Source: Calendula officinalis
Lineage: Eukaryota; Streptophyta; Magnoliopsida; Asterales; Asteraceae
DNA: 64,000 nucleotides
Direction: 5' to 3'
Assembly: GCA_963853835.1 (NCBI GenBank)
Contig: OY970832.1
Span: 24,918,208 to 24,982,207, forward strand
The position numbers and the translations under genes were made by a program. The notes under the pieces were generated by a model. It saw nothing but the letters and a program-made list of their open reading frames with translations. It did no database searches and was not told the origin of the DNA. Below are positions 1 to 8,880 of the stretch, piece after piece; within the stretch, counting starts at the first letter, position 1, and each line of letters starts with the position of its first letter.

Positions 1-468
1 TCCTCAATGACACCCAAAATCGCCCCATTCTCTCTCAAAAACGGCTGCACACTTTGGAGAGGAGGGAAATGAGCAAAAATCCTAATTTTCACGTTTTTAT
101 GCAGATCTGACCAAGATAGCGCCGCTATCTTAAAGATAGCGCCGCTATTTCTAATCCCGTGTTAAATCGCGTGGGAGATAGCGCCGCTATCTCAGGCGCT
201 ATCTCGAAATCGCGTTCAAACAAGTCGCTATTTCGGGTCGCTGTTCCAACGTTGCACAAGATAGCGCCGCTATCTAAGATAGCGCCGCTATCTATACCTG
301 GCAGCTAAGGCTGCACTTTTTGTTATTCCTTTCGACACTGTTTCGACCGTAACTTTCTCATACGATGTCCAAATGACACGAAACCAATTCCACGTCTTTT
401 AAATGATTTATTCTTATTTATCATATTTTTTTCATAATTTATTTGATTCAAAATTTCGGGTCGTTACA
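1..468 (-). mobile_element. LTR terminal fragment of a Ty3/gypsy-like family, cutting into copia element
   Basis: The segment ends in ...CGGGTCGTTACA at 468, the reverse complement of a TGTAACGACC LTR start, so the LTR lies in minus orientation with its 5' terminus at 468. About 130 bp before the end closely match the terminal part of the solo LTR at about 36110-36243. Its GC-rich portion (about 110-300) has at least five copies of a near-palindrome, AGATAGCGCCGCTATCT. The copia frame resumes directly at 469. The other LTR end lies outside the window, so solo LTR and full element cannot be told apart and no target duplication can be checked. Confidence 0.8.
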
Positions 469-470
469 CA

Positions 471-3400
471 AAGGGAGGTAAGATTACAGGTAAAGGTACT
501 GTTACTAATGGTAAAATTACCTTTGATAATGTATTTTATGTAGCTGAACTAAAATACAATCTAGTCAGTGTGTCTCAAGTGTGTGATAAAAAGAACAAAA
601 TTCTTTTCACAGACATTGAGTGCATCATTCTTTCTCCTGACTTTATTTTAGATGAAAAATATGTTGTTTTAAGAACTCCAAGGAGAAACAATGTGTATTG
701 CCTAGATATAGGGGGAGAACTCATTTCTTCAAATGAGGTCAACTGTTTTATATCCAAGGCAAACACCACTGAATCAGAACTTTGGCATAGAAGGATGTGT
801 CACACTAATTTCAAAAACATGAACAATTTAGTAAAAAGAAATCTGGTCATTGGACTACCTCAAAAACAATTCATGTGTGATCATCATTGTGTTGCATGCC
901 TAAAAGGTAAACAACACAAGACTTCTCATAAGTCCAAAACTGTGAACTCTATTTCTGTTCCTTTACAGCTCTTACATATGGACCTTTTTGGACCTACAAA
1001 TGTAATGAGTATTGGAAAGAAACAATATTGTCTTGTTATTACTGATGACTTTTCTAGATATACTTGGGTTTTCTTTCTCAGGACAAAGGATGAAACAAGT
1101 GAACTCATAAAGAACTTAATTGTTAAACTGGAGAATACATCTGATCAAAAAGTTAAAGCCATAAAATGTGACAATGGCACAGAATTTAAAAATGCTAACT
1201 TAATAAACTTTTGTGATCTTAAAGGTATTGACAGGCAATACAGCTCACCTAGAACTCCTCAACAAAATGGTGTAGCTGAAAGAAGAAACAGAACCATCAT
1301 TGAAGCAGCAAGATCAATGCTAGCAGACTCAAAATTACCAATTACTTTTTGGGCAGAAGCTGTTAATACTGCCTGTTATGTGCAGAACAGAGTATTAATA
1401 GTGAAGCCACATTTTAAAACACCTTATGAACTTTTTAATAAAAGAAAACCGTCTATAAGTTTTTTAAAATCATTTGGGTGTCCTTGTACTATTCTGATTA
1501 CAAGAGAACAAATTGGTAAGTTTGACTGCAAAGCTGATGATGGAATCTTTGTGGGATACTCTACTCAAAGCAAATCATACAGAGTATTCAACAAAAGACT
1601 AAGGATAATTGAAGAAAGCATTAATGTATCCTTTAATGAAAATGTTCCCAATGAACAAGGAAATGGTCCAGATTGGCTATTTAACATAGACAATCTAACC
1701 AAATCCTTTAATTCTAACATGAATTTCAATGCAGGTGATCCAATCTGTCATACTCAAAAGCAAGGAACATCATCTGTTAATACTGGTCAAGAAGAGATGA
1801 GATACATAGTAGTTGATGCTGCTCCCATAGTTAATACTGATGTCAGTAATAACTCAAATTGTGGAAGCAGTAGTAACTCTGAGAATGAGGACAGTAGTAA
1901 TTCAAATACTACTGATACCAGTAATAGTACTCAAAATACTACTGGTCCTAACAATAGCCTAGATTCTCAAGATACTACTGATACCAGTAACAACAACAAT
2001 ACTACTGATCTCAATGAAGACAATTGCAGTAGCAATTCAGACCAAGATGATGATGAATCAAACATCAATGACAATGAAGGATCACTAGAGGAACAACTGC
2101 CTGAGACAAATGAGTCCAATCTTGAAAATCAACTAGTAGTTGATAAATCTACAACCACAAGGACTCAGAAGAACCATCCATTAGACCTTGTTCTAAGTGA
2201 TGTTAACTCACCACTGCAAACAAGAAGCAAATTAAACAAAAGCTTAACTGCAAACATGTGTAATATAAGTTTAATTGCTAATGAATGTATGTTTGAATTC
2301 TTTCTGTCTCGGGATGAACCAAAGAAGATCCAACAAGCAATGAAGGACTCAAACTGGATTGAGGCAATGCAAGAAGAACTCCTTCAATTCAAATTACAAG
2401 CTGTTTGGACACTTGTACCTCTACCCAAAGGAAAAAGAGCCATTGGAACAAGATGGATCTTTAGAAACAAGAAAGATGAAAGAGGTATAGTGATCAAGAA
2501 CAAAGCCAGACTTGTAGCCCAAGGATACACTCAAGAAGAAGGAATAGACTATGATGAAGTATATGCTCCTGTTGCTAGAATTGAAGCTATAAGAATATTT
2601 CTAGCATATGCTTCATTCAAGAAGTTCAAAGTCTATCAAATGGATGTGAAGAGTGCATTCCTATATGGGAAGATTGAAGAAGAGGTCTATGTGTGCCAAC
2701 CTCCAGGCTTTGAAGATCCAAAACATGGTGATTATGTGTTCAAACTGGATAAAGCTCTATATGGCCTACATCAGGCACCAAGAGCATGGTATGATACATT
2801 ATCATCATATCTATTAAAAAATAATTTTAAAAGAGGAGCCATTGACAAAACTTTGTTTACAAAGAAAGTCAAAGATGATATACTACTGGTACAAATCTAT
2901 GTCGATGATATCATCTTTGGTTCAACAAATGATGTATTATGCAAAGAATTTGAAGAACTGATGCAGATTAAATTCAAGATGAGCTCCATGGGTCCAATGA
3001 ACTTCTTCCTTGGACTCCAAGTCAGTCAAAGAACAGATGGTATTTTGATAAATCAATCAAAATATGTCAAAGACATCTTGGAAAAGTTTGATTTGAAAGA
3101 CTGCAAAAGTGCAAGTATTCCAATGGAGACACACAAACACCTACATCCTGATTTTGAGGGGGAGGATGTAGATGAACACTTATATAGATCAATGATAGGA
3201 TCTTTGATGTACTTAACTGCATCAAGACCTGACATTATGTATAGTGTTTGTGTGTGTGCAAGATATCAAGCAAGACCTAAAGAACTACACTTGCAGGCTG
3301 TCAAAAGAATATTCAGATACTTGAAAGGCAAACCATCACTAGGTCTGTGGTATCCACATGATTCACCCTTTGAACTCATAGCCTACACAGATAGTGACTA

Positions 3401-3842
3401 TGGAGGTGAATGTCAAGATAGAAAGTCCACTACTGGTGGATGTCAATTCTTTGGATCAAGACTGGTGTCATGGCAATGTAAGAAGCAAACAAATGTATCA
3501 ACATCAACTGCTGAAGCAGAATATGTAGCTGCATCCGCTTGTTGTGCTCAAGTACTCTGGATTCAAAACCAGCTTCTAGACTTTGGTATATCTATCCTTA
3601 AAACTCCTATTTTTATTGATAATCAAAGTGCTATTAGTATTGTGAACAATCCAGTAAAACACTCTAAAACTAAACACATTGAAATAAGATTTCATTTTAT
3701 AAGAGATTGCAATGAAAAGAAATTAATCAAAGTAGTCAAAATCCATACTGATGATCAATTAGCAGATCTCTTTACAAAAGCATTTGATGTAGGAAGATTC
3801 AACTTCTTGGTTAGCAGTATTGGAATGATTTTGATAAATTAA
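471..3842 (+). CDS. pol: copia Pol polyprotein (integrase, reverse transcriptase, RNase H), 5'-truncated
   Basis: The frame is open from the LTR junction to the TAA at 3840-3842 (about 1123 residues), so no true start is visible. Seen in order: GAG-pre-integrase/zinc region with paired His and Cys (about 780-920), integrase core with its Asp at LLHMDLFGP, second Asp at KCDNGTEF and Glu in PQQNGVAERR. Next come a low-complexity Ser/Asn/Thr/Asp linker (about 1780-2130), copia-type reverse transcriptase with the YVDDI active site (near 2900) and RNase H with YTDSDYGG and DNQSAI (about 3380-3650). Family knowledge: the polyprotein copies element RNA into DNA and integrates it. The linker holds several ACTACTGAT motifs read as Thr-Thr-Asp. 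No internal stop or frameshift was found. Confidence 0.95.
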   Translation, partial: KGGKITGKGTVTNGKITFDNVFYVAELKYNLVSVSQVCDKKNKILFTDIECIILSPDFILDEKYVVLRTPRRNNVYCLDIGGELISSNEVNCFISKANTTESELWHRRMCHTNFKNMNNLVKRNLVIGLPQKQFMCDHHCVACLKGKQHKTSHKSKTVNSISVPLQLLHMDLFGPTNVMSIGKKQYCLVITDDFSRYTWVFFLRTKDETSELIKNLIVKLENTSDQKVKAIKCDNGTEFKNANLINFCDLKGIDRQYSSPRTPQQNGVAERRNRTIIEAARSMLADSKLPITFWAEAVNTACYVQNRVLIVKPHFKTPYELFNKRKPSISFLKSFGCPCTILITREQIGKFDCKADDGIFVGYSTQSKSYRVFNKRLRIIEESINVSFNENVPNEQGNGPDWLFNIDNLTKSFNSNMNFNAGDPICHTQKQGTSSVNTGQEEMRYIVVDAAPIVNTDVSNNSNCGSSSNSENEDSSNSNTTDTSNSTQNTTGPNNSLDSQDTTDTSNNNNTTDLNEDNCSSNSDQDDDESNINDNEGSLEEQLPETNESNLENQLVVDKSTTTRTQKNHPLDLVLSDVNSPLQTRSKLNKSLTANMCNISLIANECMFEFFLSRDEPKKIQQAMKDSNWIEAMQEELLQFKLQAVWTLVPLPKGKRAIGTRWIFRNKKDERGIVIKNKARLVAQGYTQEEGIDYDEVYAPVARIEAIRIFLAYASFKKFKVYQMDVKSAFLYGKIEEEVYVCQPPGFEDPKHGDYVFKLDKALYGLHQAPRAWYDTLSSYLLKNNFKRGAIDKTLFTKKVKDDILLVQIYVDDIIFGSTNDVLCKEFEELMQIKFKMSSMGPMNFFLGLQVSQRTDGILINQSKYVKDILEKFDLKDCKSASIPMETHKHLHPDFEGEDVDEHLYRSMIGSLMYLTASRPDIMYSVCVCARYQARPKELHLQAVKRIFRYLKGKPSLGLWYPHDSPFELIAYTDSDYGGECQDRKSTTGGCQFFGSRLVSWQCKKQTNVSTSTAEAEYVAASACCAQVLWIQNQLLDFGISILKTPIFIDNQSAISIVNNPVKHSKTKHIEIRFHFIRDCNEKKLIKVVKIHTDDQLADLFTKAFDVGRFNFLVSSIGMILIN

Positions 3843-3899
3843 AATCTCACTTAAAGTCATGTGTAAAGTTTTGTTGTAAAAAGTTATTTATTTGTTTAA

Positions 3900-4170
3900 G
3901 TGTTTTACTACTGGTAGATCTGTATTACTGGTTGTAGGCATGTGCACAAAATACTACTGGTAGGTCATTACTACTGATGTGTATTAGGTTTACATAAATA
4001 CTACTGGTAAGTCAGTACTACTGGTATTCTCATATACTATTGGTCATGCATGTTGGTGGCTACTACTGATGTATAGAGTTACTACTGATGTCAAAATCCT
4101 TAGTCACTACTGATGTTAATAAATACTACTGACGTTTTATTACTGATATCTTATTTACTACTGGTCTTTC
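3900..4170 (+). repeat. Cluster of ACTACTGAT/ACTACTGGT motifs in the pol-to-ORF spacer
   Basis: About ten copies of TACTACTG followed by AT, GT or AC lie in 270 bp of non-coding sequence, irregularly spaced roughly 10-45 bp apart, all in the same orientation. Because spacing varies this is not a simple tandem repeat. The same word recurs in the 3' LTR (about 7915-8170) and inside both coding regions. Function unknown; Sireviruses are known for conserved repeated motifs in non-coding parts, and this may be this lineage's version. Confidence 0.8.
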
Positions 4171-4199
4171 AGAATCACAATTACCAAACTAACCCCCAT

Positions 4200-4399
4200 G
4201 AAAATAACCGTTATGTTATGATTCGAAGGGCATTTTAGTCTTTTTGCAGGTTAAATCGAAAGATATAAAAGGCGGCAGTCGATTAATTTAGCATTATCTT
4301 CACTTCGATTTGCAAAATCCTCTCGATAAACCCTAGCTTTCGATCAAAAACCCTCATCAAGAACAAAATTCTTACATCTTTCTCTCAAAATCAACAACA
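4200..4399 (+). promoter_or_regulatory. Gene-like promoter and leader before the extra ORF
   Basis: TATAAAA at 4264-4270 is 130 bp upstream of the ATG at 4400. A telo-box-like AAACCCTAG follows at 4328-4336, then a C/T/A-rich leader and an ATG in the good plant context ACAATGG. A pyrimidine run ending in TTTTTGCAG|G (AG at 4248-4249) would also serve as a splice acceptor. Either an internal promoter or a spliced subgenomic RNA could express the downstream ORF. This is inference from motifs only. Confidence 0.5.
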
Positions 4400-6139
4400 A
4401 TGGCAACTCTACAATCTCTCGATGTGCAAACCGATCTTAAATATTCAGAATTTCATAACATGTGTGCATTCCTAAAGAATCCCGACGGAACCAAAGACTT
4501 TCGTCCAATAGTTAAATTTTTGAGAAATTCTTACATACAGTTTGCTTTAACTGTTAAACCAAAAGCATATCAACAACACTTGGTTGATTTCTGGACCAAT
4601 GCTGAAAGAACAGAAGGAACAACCACATCGATGATCAAATCAAAAGTAGATGGAAAGCATATAACAGTAACTGAACAATCAATCCGACACCATCTACAAC
4701 TACATGATGATTCAGGTATGTCTATTCTTCCTAAGGAATTCATTGCTGAAATTTTAAATAAAATGGGTTATGAGGGAAGACTGAATATAGTAACTTTTCA
4801 AAAGGGTCTTCTCTCCCCACAATGGAAATTTTTAGTACATACAATTCAGCATTGTATTTCTCTAAAAAGAAGTACTTGGAATGAGTTTAATAAGGCAATA
4901 GCCTCTGCTGTTGTCTGTTTATGCACAGACCAAGTATTTAATTTTTCTTACATGATTTTTGAAGGTATGTTGGGAAATCTTAGTTCCACAAAATTTGTAA
5001 TGTATCCCAGATTTCTCCAACATATCATAAACATTGAATTGCAAAACTTGTCAACTCCCAAAAACATTTTCATAATACCTAAGTTGAACAAGAAAGTTTT
5101 CTCAAATATGAGAAAACAATTTAAATTTTCGGGCAACGAAACCCCTCTGTTTCCTAATATGATCAAAGATCAAACACATACTGGAGAGGGTTCAATCAAA
5201 GATACAACCCAAATTGAACCTCAACCCACTCCATCACCCCCAAATACAGCCCAAACACCACCCCAAACAGTCACTCAATCACCCTCAAATATAGAAGTCC
5301 TACATGTGTCCCAGGAACTTGACAAAAATCTGCAGAGTGCTACTCTTCACTCTGTGGAAGACCTACCAAATAAAACCAAAAATATTTCCTCAATTTATAA
5401 AAGGAAAAAATCTTCCTCAAAGGACACCAGGGGACAAATCGAGTCACACCCCAGACTCAAAGAGTTGTCCTCCAAGGAGGAGAGAGGACATGAGGCGAGG
5501 GCTCTCACTACTGATGCCCCAAAGGTGGGTGCACAGGATAGTGGGAACATCACTAAGACCCAGACCTCGGCAACTTTAAGTGATGACTCATTTGAGGAGT
5601 TACTTAAAGGACCCCGGTGCCAAGAAACCACAAGGGGGGGCATCTCTGCTTCTTCTAGGAAGAAGAGGATGTCTAAAAGACCCAATGAATCACCAAGAAG
5701 TGATGAGGGCAGATCTGTGGAATTGATGGATAGGATGGAAAACCTTAAAGCCAATGTACCTGTTAGTGAGGCCGATGATCTTGCTAGATGGAGTGAGGGC
5801 AGTATTAAAACAAAACAATTGACGGATAAAGTGGATTCTCTTGAATCCACTGTACAAGATTGTCTCAAATATCTCACAAATCAGGGAAAAACCATTGCAG
5901 TGATGAAAAGACATGTCAATACCATCAACAAAAGAATGAGGTTATATGAACACAGGCTTCATCAACAAACAAAGATAATAAGAAGATTGAAAAAGAAGAT
6001 TGATGATAGTGAGGCTCCACCAGTTGAGCTCACTAAGGGGGAGAAGGACAACATTCAAACCATGATTGATGAATCAATTGCAGCAGCAGCATCCTCTCTC
6101 TTAAATTTAAAAGAAACAACAGTTGATGAAGGCCCATAA
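4400..6139 (+). CDS. Sirevirus extra ORF (env-like position), first part
   Basis: A 579-residue frame from a well-placed ATG. The first 220 or so residues form a conserved-looking globular domain (motifs HNMCAFL, QWKFLVHTIQ, MYPRFLQ) that I recognise as the ORF found after pol in Asteraceae Sirevirus-type elements, often mis-annotated as a host protein. After this comes a Pro/Thr/Ser-rich stretch (about residues 255-330), a Lys/Glu-rich basic region, then probable coiled coil (about 460-545). I see no signal peptide or membrane segment, so the name env-like rests on position, not on a shown envelope function. TAA at 6137-6139 is followed at once, in the same frame, by ATGATG of the next frame, so the two may be one ORF broken by a stop. 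Confidence 0.8.
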   Translation: MATLQSLDVQTDLKYSEFHNMCAFLKNPDGTKDFRPIVKFLRNSYIQFALTVKPKAYQQHLVDFWTNAERTEGTTTSMIKSKVDGKHITVTEQSIRHHLQLHDDSGMSILPKEFIAEILNKMGYEGRLNIVTFQKGLLSPQWKFLVHTIQHCISLKRSTWNEFNKAIASAVVCLCTDQVFNFSYMIFEGMLGNLSSTKFVMYPRFLQHIINIELQNLSTPKNIFIIPKLNKKVFSNMRKQFKFSGNETPLFPNMIKDQTHTGEGSIKDTTQIEPQPTPSPPNTAQTPPQTVTQSPSNIEVLHVSQELDKNLQSATLHSVEDLPNKTKNISSIYKRKKSSSKDTRGQIESHPRLKELSSKEERGHEARALTTDAPKVGAQDSGNITKTQTSATLSDDSFEELLKGPRCQETTRGGISASSRKKRMSKRPNESPRSDEGRSVELMDRMENLKANVPVSEADDLARWSEGSIKTKQLTDKVDSLESTVQDCLKYLTNQGKTIAVMKRHVNTINKRMRLYEHRLHQQTKIIRRLKKKIDDSEAPPVELTKGEKDNIQTMIDESIAAAASSLLNLKETTVDEGP

Positions 6140-7870
6140 ATGATGGTTACTGATGATGAACCTATTACTACTGCTCCCATGGAAGAACAAGCTGAAAAAG
6201 AAATACCAGTAGTATCCCCTACTACTGATATCATAGCAGTAGTAAATGAAGAAGAGGAAATGAATGTACCAAATACTACTGATGCCCTATCAGTAGTAAC
6301 TCCTGAAGCCACACCAATAGTAACTACTCTGGTTACTACTGAAGAGGAAGAATTACAGCTACCAGAGCTAATTGAAAGAGAAAGACATGTAATCATCTCC
6401 AAACCACCAACACCTGCTCAACCACTTATCATACCTGACATTGATGATAATGTAAACTGGTTTGAGGTAGATGAATGTACACTTCCTCCACACCCCAAAA
6501 TATTACCAGATGATCAACTCAAACTGTTCTATCCAAAATTACTACTTACTGGTATTCCAGACATGAAATACTCTCCACCTCCATCTGTTCTGCCTGCCTG
6601 TGTTGGAAAGGGCAAAGAAGTCTATGATGATGATTACCCAAACAGAGCACTAGGTCACCATATGGTGAACAAAATCAATCATGTCAGATCAGAGAAGCAA
6701 TCAAGATGGAGGATAAAACATAGAAAATTCTTGGAGAAAGTGGCTATGTATCAAGCTACTGAGGAAAGGAAAAAGAAAGCTGAAAAGGAAAGATCAAAAG
6801 TTCAAAAACCTCAACAAGCTGAAATACCTGTTCAAATCAAAGATGCTCAGATAGAAGCACAAATGGAAGAATTCAAGAGATTTAGAAAAGTTGAAAAAGA
6901 ACATATTCAATGCCTTGAATATTTGGTCTCTGAATGCAAGAAAACTAAAAGTGAGCTAACAGATGATGTATATGAACAGAAAGCCAATATGATTGAATAT
7001 TTGAAATCAAAAGGGCACAATGCAAAGTCATTTGGTAGAATGAAAATGATGACTATCATTGAAAGATATTGTGCTGCAAAGAAGAAAGACTTGGTTGAAC
7101 AAGAAGCAGAAGAAGAAAAGAAATCAAAAGCCTTAAGTCCAATCAAAACTTTAATCTCAATCAGTCCAAACTTAATCAAGAAGGATAGTATCTCAACTAC
7201 TGGTGAGCCGTCAACAAAGAAAAGAAAGATGGTCTCTCAAGAACAAAGTGCTCAAAAGAAGTCAAAAACAGAGCAAGTCATTCCTGTTCTTGAACTACCA
7301 GTTGCTCCCTTACAGAACAATCCAATCATCAATTGGAGAGTTTTGCCCAACAATGTCATAGTAGTTGTAAGGGAAGACAAGATCATTCAAAAGTTTACTG
7401 GATGGTTACCTTTGATCATGTCCTGTTCAAGAAGTGATGTTATTAAACTATTGATCATTGGTAAACCAAGGATGAGAAAGAAATCATGGAAAGAATCTGG
7501 AGCTGGATACCTAACTAGAATGATTGATGCTGCTTTCTATCCAGACCATTATCCAGAACAATTTGCAGATCAAGGAAATATCTATGCTTGGAATGTGATT
7601 CCAACTGCCAACATGTACTTCTTTGAAAAATCTGGCAAAGTCTGTGAACTATATTTGTATGAAAAAGAATATCCTCATTCTGAGAAGACTATGTATCAGA
7701 TATTCACAAACACAATGATGAAGCCATATGATGCTGTTATGTTCCAAAACAAATTGAATTATTTCACAAAGAAGAACAGCAAATATATTATTGAACAAAG
7801 AAGACAACAGAATCAAAGAACCCTTGAGAAAAGAAGAAGGGGACAAGAAGAACAAGAGAAACTTAGTTGA
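6140..7870 (+). CDS. Sirevirus extra ORF, second part
   Basis: A 576-residue frame directly abutting, and in phase with, the preceding frame. The N-terminal 80 residues are acidic and Thr/Val/Pro-rich and contain ACTACTGAT motifs in both orientations. The middle (about 170-340) is highly charged and probably coiled coil, followed by a Lys/Arg-rich segment (KKRKM near 352) that could be a nuclear localisation signal. The last 180 residues look globular. The C-terminus is rich in Gln, Glu and Arg. No enzyme motif is visible. Most likely it is the C-terminal part of the same protein as the upstream frame. Confidence 0.65.
   Translation: MMVTDDEPITTAPMEEQAEKEIPVVSPTTDIIAVVNEEEEMNVPNTTDALSVVTPEATPIVTTLVTTEEEELQLPELIERERHVIISKPPTPAQPLIIPDIDDNVNWFEVDECTLPPHPKILPDDQLKLFYPKLLLTGIPDMKYSPPPSVLPACVGKGKEVYDDDYPNRALGHHMVNKINHVRSEKQSRWRIKHRKFLEKVAMYQATEERKKKAEKERSKVQKPQQAEIPVQIKDAQIEAQMEEFKRFRKVEKEHIQCLEYLVSECKKTKSELTDDVYEQKANMIEYLKSKGHNAKSFGRMKMMTIIERYCAAKKKDLVEQEAEEEKKSKALSPIKTLISISPNLIKKDSISTTGEPSTKKRKMVSQEQSAQKKSKTEQVIPVLELPVAPLQNNPIINWRVLPNNVIVVVREDKIIQKFTGWLPLIMSCSRSDVIKLLIIGKPRMRKKSWKESGAGYLTRMIDAAFYPDHYPEQFADQGNIYAWNVIPTANMYFFEKSGKVCELYLYEKEYPHSEKTMYQIFTNTMMKPYDAVMFQNKLNYFTKKNSKYIIEQRRQQNQRTLEKRRRGQEEQEKLS
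6204..6298 (+). repeat. Two ACTACTGAT hairpins inside the coding frame
   Basis: At 6274-6298, TACTACTGAT and its exact reverse complement ATCAGTAGTA flank a 5-nt loop (10-bp stem). At 6204-6230 a second pair of 11-nt arms around a 5-nt loop matches at 10 of 11 positions. Both lie inside ORF 6140-7870. Confidence 0.85.
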
Positions 7871-7892
7871 TTGAAAGATAATCAATAAGTTT

Positions 7893-7901
7893 AGGGGGAG
7901 A
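7893..7901 (+). promoter_or_regulatory. Polypurine tract of the Sirevirus-like element
   Basis: AGGGGGAGA sits directly before the TGTTAGG start of the 3' LTR at 7903. This is the standard place and composition for the primer of plus-strand DNA synthesis. Confidence 0.85.
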
Positions 7902-7902
7902 T

Positions 7903-8518
7903 TGTTAGGACAAAATCACAGATCAACTTGATACTGATGCTGCAGTTAGTACTGATCATACTTAGTACTGATGAGGCAGAAACTTATTACTGATGAAGTT
8001 GATACTGGTGAAAGACTATAACTTAGTTACTACTGATCAAGGCTTATTGAAGATACTACTGATCAATAGTAGTTACTACTGACGTTGATATTGGACTTAC
8101 TACTGATCACCAAACTTACTACGATGATATGGATTTACTACTGGTGATTGCAATTTACTACTGATACGCGTTTTGGAAGCATATCAAGTCTGAGATCTTC
8201 GTAGAGATAGTTATAGAATGTAAATCAATGTATATCTTTATAATTCGATGTAAATCAAGTCCTAGAATAACTAGGGTAAATAGTTTAGCTTCAAGGACTA
8301 TTATAAATAATTCCTTACGAATTGTAAACGTACGTGTGTATTGTTAACTCGATAATATACATTGAAGCTTTTTGTGAAACTGTGTTCTTAATACTTTCGC
8401 ATATTGTTTACAGTTCATTGTTCTTAATATATTGATATAGTGTTGATCCGCTGCAACTTCTATAATCAATTAGATCTAAGGTGTTTATTAACGTCTTCAT
8501 AGTTAATCGATCATGACA
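7903..8518 (+). mobile_element. 3' LTR of the Sirevirus-like element
   Basis: Begins TGTTAGGAC immediately after the polypurine tract. The 5' third carries six or more ACTACTGAT/GGT motifs, one pair forming an inverted repeat near 8054-8073. TATAAATA at 8302-8309 may be the LTR TATA box. The end near 8518 (…ATGACA) is a guess because the other LTR is outside the window. Confidence 0.7.
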
Positions 8519-8880
8519 ATTCTTCTTAAATCCCATTTTTATAGAACGCCAGTATTTCACATTCACTCTCAAAATATTCATTCAGTCATAAAACACACAT
8601 TTGGAACCCACTTAAATATTTATCACTCACAAAATACCTAAAAACACCTCTTCTCTCACGGTAGCCGAGTCGGTGGATTCGCACAGCGCATCACTCACAC
8701 TGTGAATGGTTTGGTAGCAGCGTCAAATAGGTGTGCCACATAGAATTTTTCAAGTGACGTGTTACCAGGGGCGTTCATACGGGGTGGGCAAGGTGGGCAG
8801 TTGCCCACCCTAAAAATTTTCCGATTAGTATAAATTTTTTGTGGGTCAGTTCATTTTTGGCTTTTGCTCATCAAAATATA
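8519..8880. other. Intergenic; probable degenerate MITE
   Basis: No coding signal. The part from about 8543 to 8770 resembles the reverse complement of about 19725-19990 (a shared GTGAAAT, GGCG and ACTCACAC-rich pattern), suggesting two old copies of one small element. Ends and target duplication could not be fixed. Confidence 0.35.

Larger units (their letters stand above)
469..8518 (+). mobile_element. Sirevirus-like Ty1/copia retrotransposon, 5' end cut off
   Basis: Order: pol (471-3842), a 557-bp spacer, two extra frames (4400-6139, 6140-7870), a purine tract (7893-7901) and a 3' LTR from 7903. Copia domain order (integrase before reverse transcriptase) plus a long ORF after pol is the layout of Sireviruses. 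Gag, protease, the primer-binding site and the 5' LTR are missing upstream, where the LTR at 1-468 interrupts the frame. Short ACTACTGAT/ACTACTGGT motifs recur in the pol linker, spacer, extra ORFs and LTR. Pol is intact over its visible length, suggesting a fairly young copy. Confidence 0.85.

Noticed and set aside
4400..7870. Calling the extra ORFs a true viral envelope
   Set aside because: No signal peptide, membrane span or glycoprotein-like Cys pattern is visible. Only the position after pol fits.
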